Shown here: positions 5,085-6,085 of the stretch, one piece after another | How the letters are laid out: every line of letters starts with the position of its first letter | Position numbering within the stretch: position 1 is the first letter of the stretch | Source of the DNA: an uncultured Acidobacteriota bacterium | GTDB lineage: Bacteria; Acidobacteriota; Blastocatellia; Pyrinomonadales; Pyrinomonadaceae | Length of the DNA stretch: 6,085 nt | Direction of reading: 5' to 3' | Assembly (NCBI GenBank): GCA_946480545.1 | Contig: CAMLKY010000142.1 | Coordinates: 1 to 6,085, forward strand | Translations under genes and position numbers: made by a program | Notes under the pieces: model-generated | What the model was told of the DNA's origin: nothing | The model's database searches: none | Seen by the model: the letters and a program-made list of their open reading frames with translations, nothing else

Positions 5085-5126
5085 ATGGTGAATCAAAGGA
5101 CTTCTCCCGCGCCACCCATTCTATGA
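5085..5126 (+). CDS. Possible 13-codon leader peptide, coupled to the S41 protease gene
   Basis: A strong AGGGAGG ribosome site (5075-5081) precedes ATG 5085, with GTG at 5088 better spaced. The short frame encodes 13 residues (MVNQRTSPAPPIL) and stops with TGA at 5124-5126. That stop overlaps the S41 start ATG (5123-5125) as ATGA. The S41 start has no ribosome site of its own, so translation may depend on ribosomes ending this leader. It contains Pro-Pro. It could instead mark a frameshift in a longer S41 N-terminus. Confidence 0.4.
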   Translation: MVNQRTSPAPPIL

Positions 5127-6085
5127 AAAACACGGCGCTCTATAAACTGCTGGCGAGTGGTTCGGCTATTTTCGCCTTTCTGCTTTTGTTCGTAAATGCC
5201 GGTTTGTCCCAAACCCTCGACCGGATCGATCGCGACCGCATGAAAGACATGCTCAAGATCGTCAAGGCCGATGTGCGCGACAAGTATTACGACTCGAATT
5301 ATCACGGTATCGATCTCGACGCCCGATTCAAACAAGCTGAAGAAAAACTTGCGAAGGCTACCACCAGCACTCAGGCACTGGCGGTGATCGCGCAGACGTT
5401 GATCGATTTCGACGACTCTCATCTGTTCTTCATTCCTCCGTCGACGAATCTTGCTGTTGAGTACGGATGGCGGATGCAGGCGATCGGCGACAAGGTGTTC
5501 ATCACCCAGGTAAAACCGAAGAGCGATGCCGAGGCCAAGGGCGTCAAGATCGGCGATCAGGTCGTTGCGATCGGCGGCTTTCGACCGTCGAAAAAGGAGC
5601 TCTGGAAGATCAATTACTATTACAACCTCCTGAGCAAGCGCGACAAGATGCAGCTTACGGTGCTGAGTCCGGGCGAAACGGCTCCGCGTGAACTCACCGT
5701 CATGTCGGAGATCAAACATCAGCCGCGTAGCGTAACGCTCTCGTCCATTTTTAGACTCTTTAACGATTTTTACGAGCCCGAGAATGATGAGAACCGTTTC
5801 GTATCAATGCCGGGGATCACTATTTGGAGAATGCCGTCGTTCGGCATCGATCCCGGCCTGATCAACAGCATGATGGCCAGACCGAAAGATGGTGATGCAC
5901 TGATTCTCGATCTCCGCGGGAACGGCGGCGGGTACGTCGAAACGATGGAAAAACTCGTCGGCAATTTTTTTGACAAGGACATAAAAGTTGCTGAATTGAA
6001 AGGCCGGAAAAAGATGGACCCGAGCATCGCCAAGTCGCGCGGTGGAGGTATCTTCAAGGGCAAGCTCATCGTTCTGGTGGACAGC
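5123..6085 (+). CDS. S41-family (C-terminal processing type) serine protease with PDZ domain, 3' partial
   Basis: 321 codons are visible before the window ends. Residues 1-30 form a signal peptide with a long hydrophobic core (AIFAFLLLFVNAG, possible cut after GLSQ), so the enzyme is exported to the periplasm. An N-terminal helical segment follows (about 31-105: LDRIDRDRMKDMLKIVK, then LIDFDDSHLFF). Next is a PDZ domain (about 113-192: YGWRMQAIGDKVFITQV, AEAKGVKIGDQVVAIGG). The S41 core then starts (about 213 onward) with the hallmark LDLRGNGGG (from D263, G268-G270). It runs to KGKLIVLVDS, the strand just before the nucleophilic serine, which falls beyond the edge, as does the catalytic lysine. 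These proteases cut after C-terminal degradation signals of exported proteins. The start is the ATG at 5123. It has no ribosome site but overlaps a leader stop, and an in-frame TGA lies upstream at 5054 with no other start codon between. Confidence 0.88.
   Translation, partial: MKNTALYKLLASGSAIFAFLLLFVNAGLSQTLDRIDRDRMKDMLKIVKADVRDKYYDSNYHGIDLDARFKQAEEKLAKATTSTQALAVIAQTLIDFDDSHLFFIPPSTNLAVEYGWRMQAIGDKVFITQVKPKSDAEAKGVKIGDQVVAIGGFRPSKKELWKINYYYNLLSKRDKMQLTVLSPGETAPRELTVMSEIKHQPRSVTLSSIFRLFNDFYEPENDENRFVSMPGITIWRMPSFGIDPGLINSMMARPKDGDALILDLRGNGGGYVETMEKLVGNFFDKDIKVAELKGRKKMDPSIAKSRGGGIFKGKLIVLVDS

Noticed and set aside
5093..5719. 208-aa minus-strand frame opposite the S41 protease
   Set aside because: It is the antisense shadow of the protease gene, whose signal peptide and PDZ domain are clear on the plus strand.

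Overview
The window is a 6.1-kb stretch of bacterial chromosome with eight protein genes and mid-range GC. It holds no rRNA, tRNA, CRISPR array or insertion sequence that I can recognise. The gene set is a chromosomal rifamycin ADP-ribosyltransferase, small ABM-domain proteins, an AlkB dioxygenase, a COQ7-like ferritin-fold protein, a sugar-nucleotide epimerase and an S41 protease. Together with TACAAT-type -10 boxes, this fits a soil bacterium, most likely an acidobacterium of the Blastocatellia/Pyrinomonadaceae kind. That assignment is an impression from gene style, not a proof.

Layout. At 1-554 (+) is the 3' part of an Arr rifampin ADP-ribosyltransferase with an unusually long N-terminal region. 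At 678-971 (+) is a small ABM-domain protein. At 1062-1620 (+) is a thioredoxin-fold gene, followed after 17 bases by a secreted protein of unknown function (1638-2321). A 233-base gap follows, with a long inverted repeat and short CACAAAG-type repeats. At 2555-3130 (+) is an AlkB-type 2-oxoglutarate/Fe(II) dioxygenase, then a COQ7-like di-iron protein (3158-3649). Convergent to these, on the minus strand, are a UDP-glucuronate 4-epimerase-like gene (4981 to 3998) and a second ABM-domain gene (3975 to 3646), probably co-transcribed. A short divergent region (4982-5122) carries apparent back-to-back promoters, a perfect palindrome and a possible 13-codon leader. It leads into an S41 (C-terminal processing type) protease that runs off the right edge just where its nucleophilic serine is expected.

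The most interesting item is the thioredoxin-fold gene at 1062-1620. Its reading frame carries an in-frame TGA exactly where the first cysteine of the CxxC redox motif belongs, giving P-G-(TGA)-G-A-C. The protein is well conserved on both sides of the TGA. A hairpin immediately downstream meets the known spacing and loop rules for bacterial SECIS elements. I read this as a candidate selenoprotein with a U-x-x-C redox centre. The reading is complicated by a second lesion: about 100 codons later the conserved C-terminus continues in another frame (crossover near 1458-1466). The gene is therefore either a selenoprotein with a frameshift (real or a sequence error) or a decaying pseudogene.

Functionally the genes look like several short transcription units rather than one pathway. 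Redox and oxygen chemistry recurs: a thiol/selenol redox protein, two ABM folds, AlkB and a COQ7-like di-iron protein. No shared pathway can be demonstrated from the sequence.
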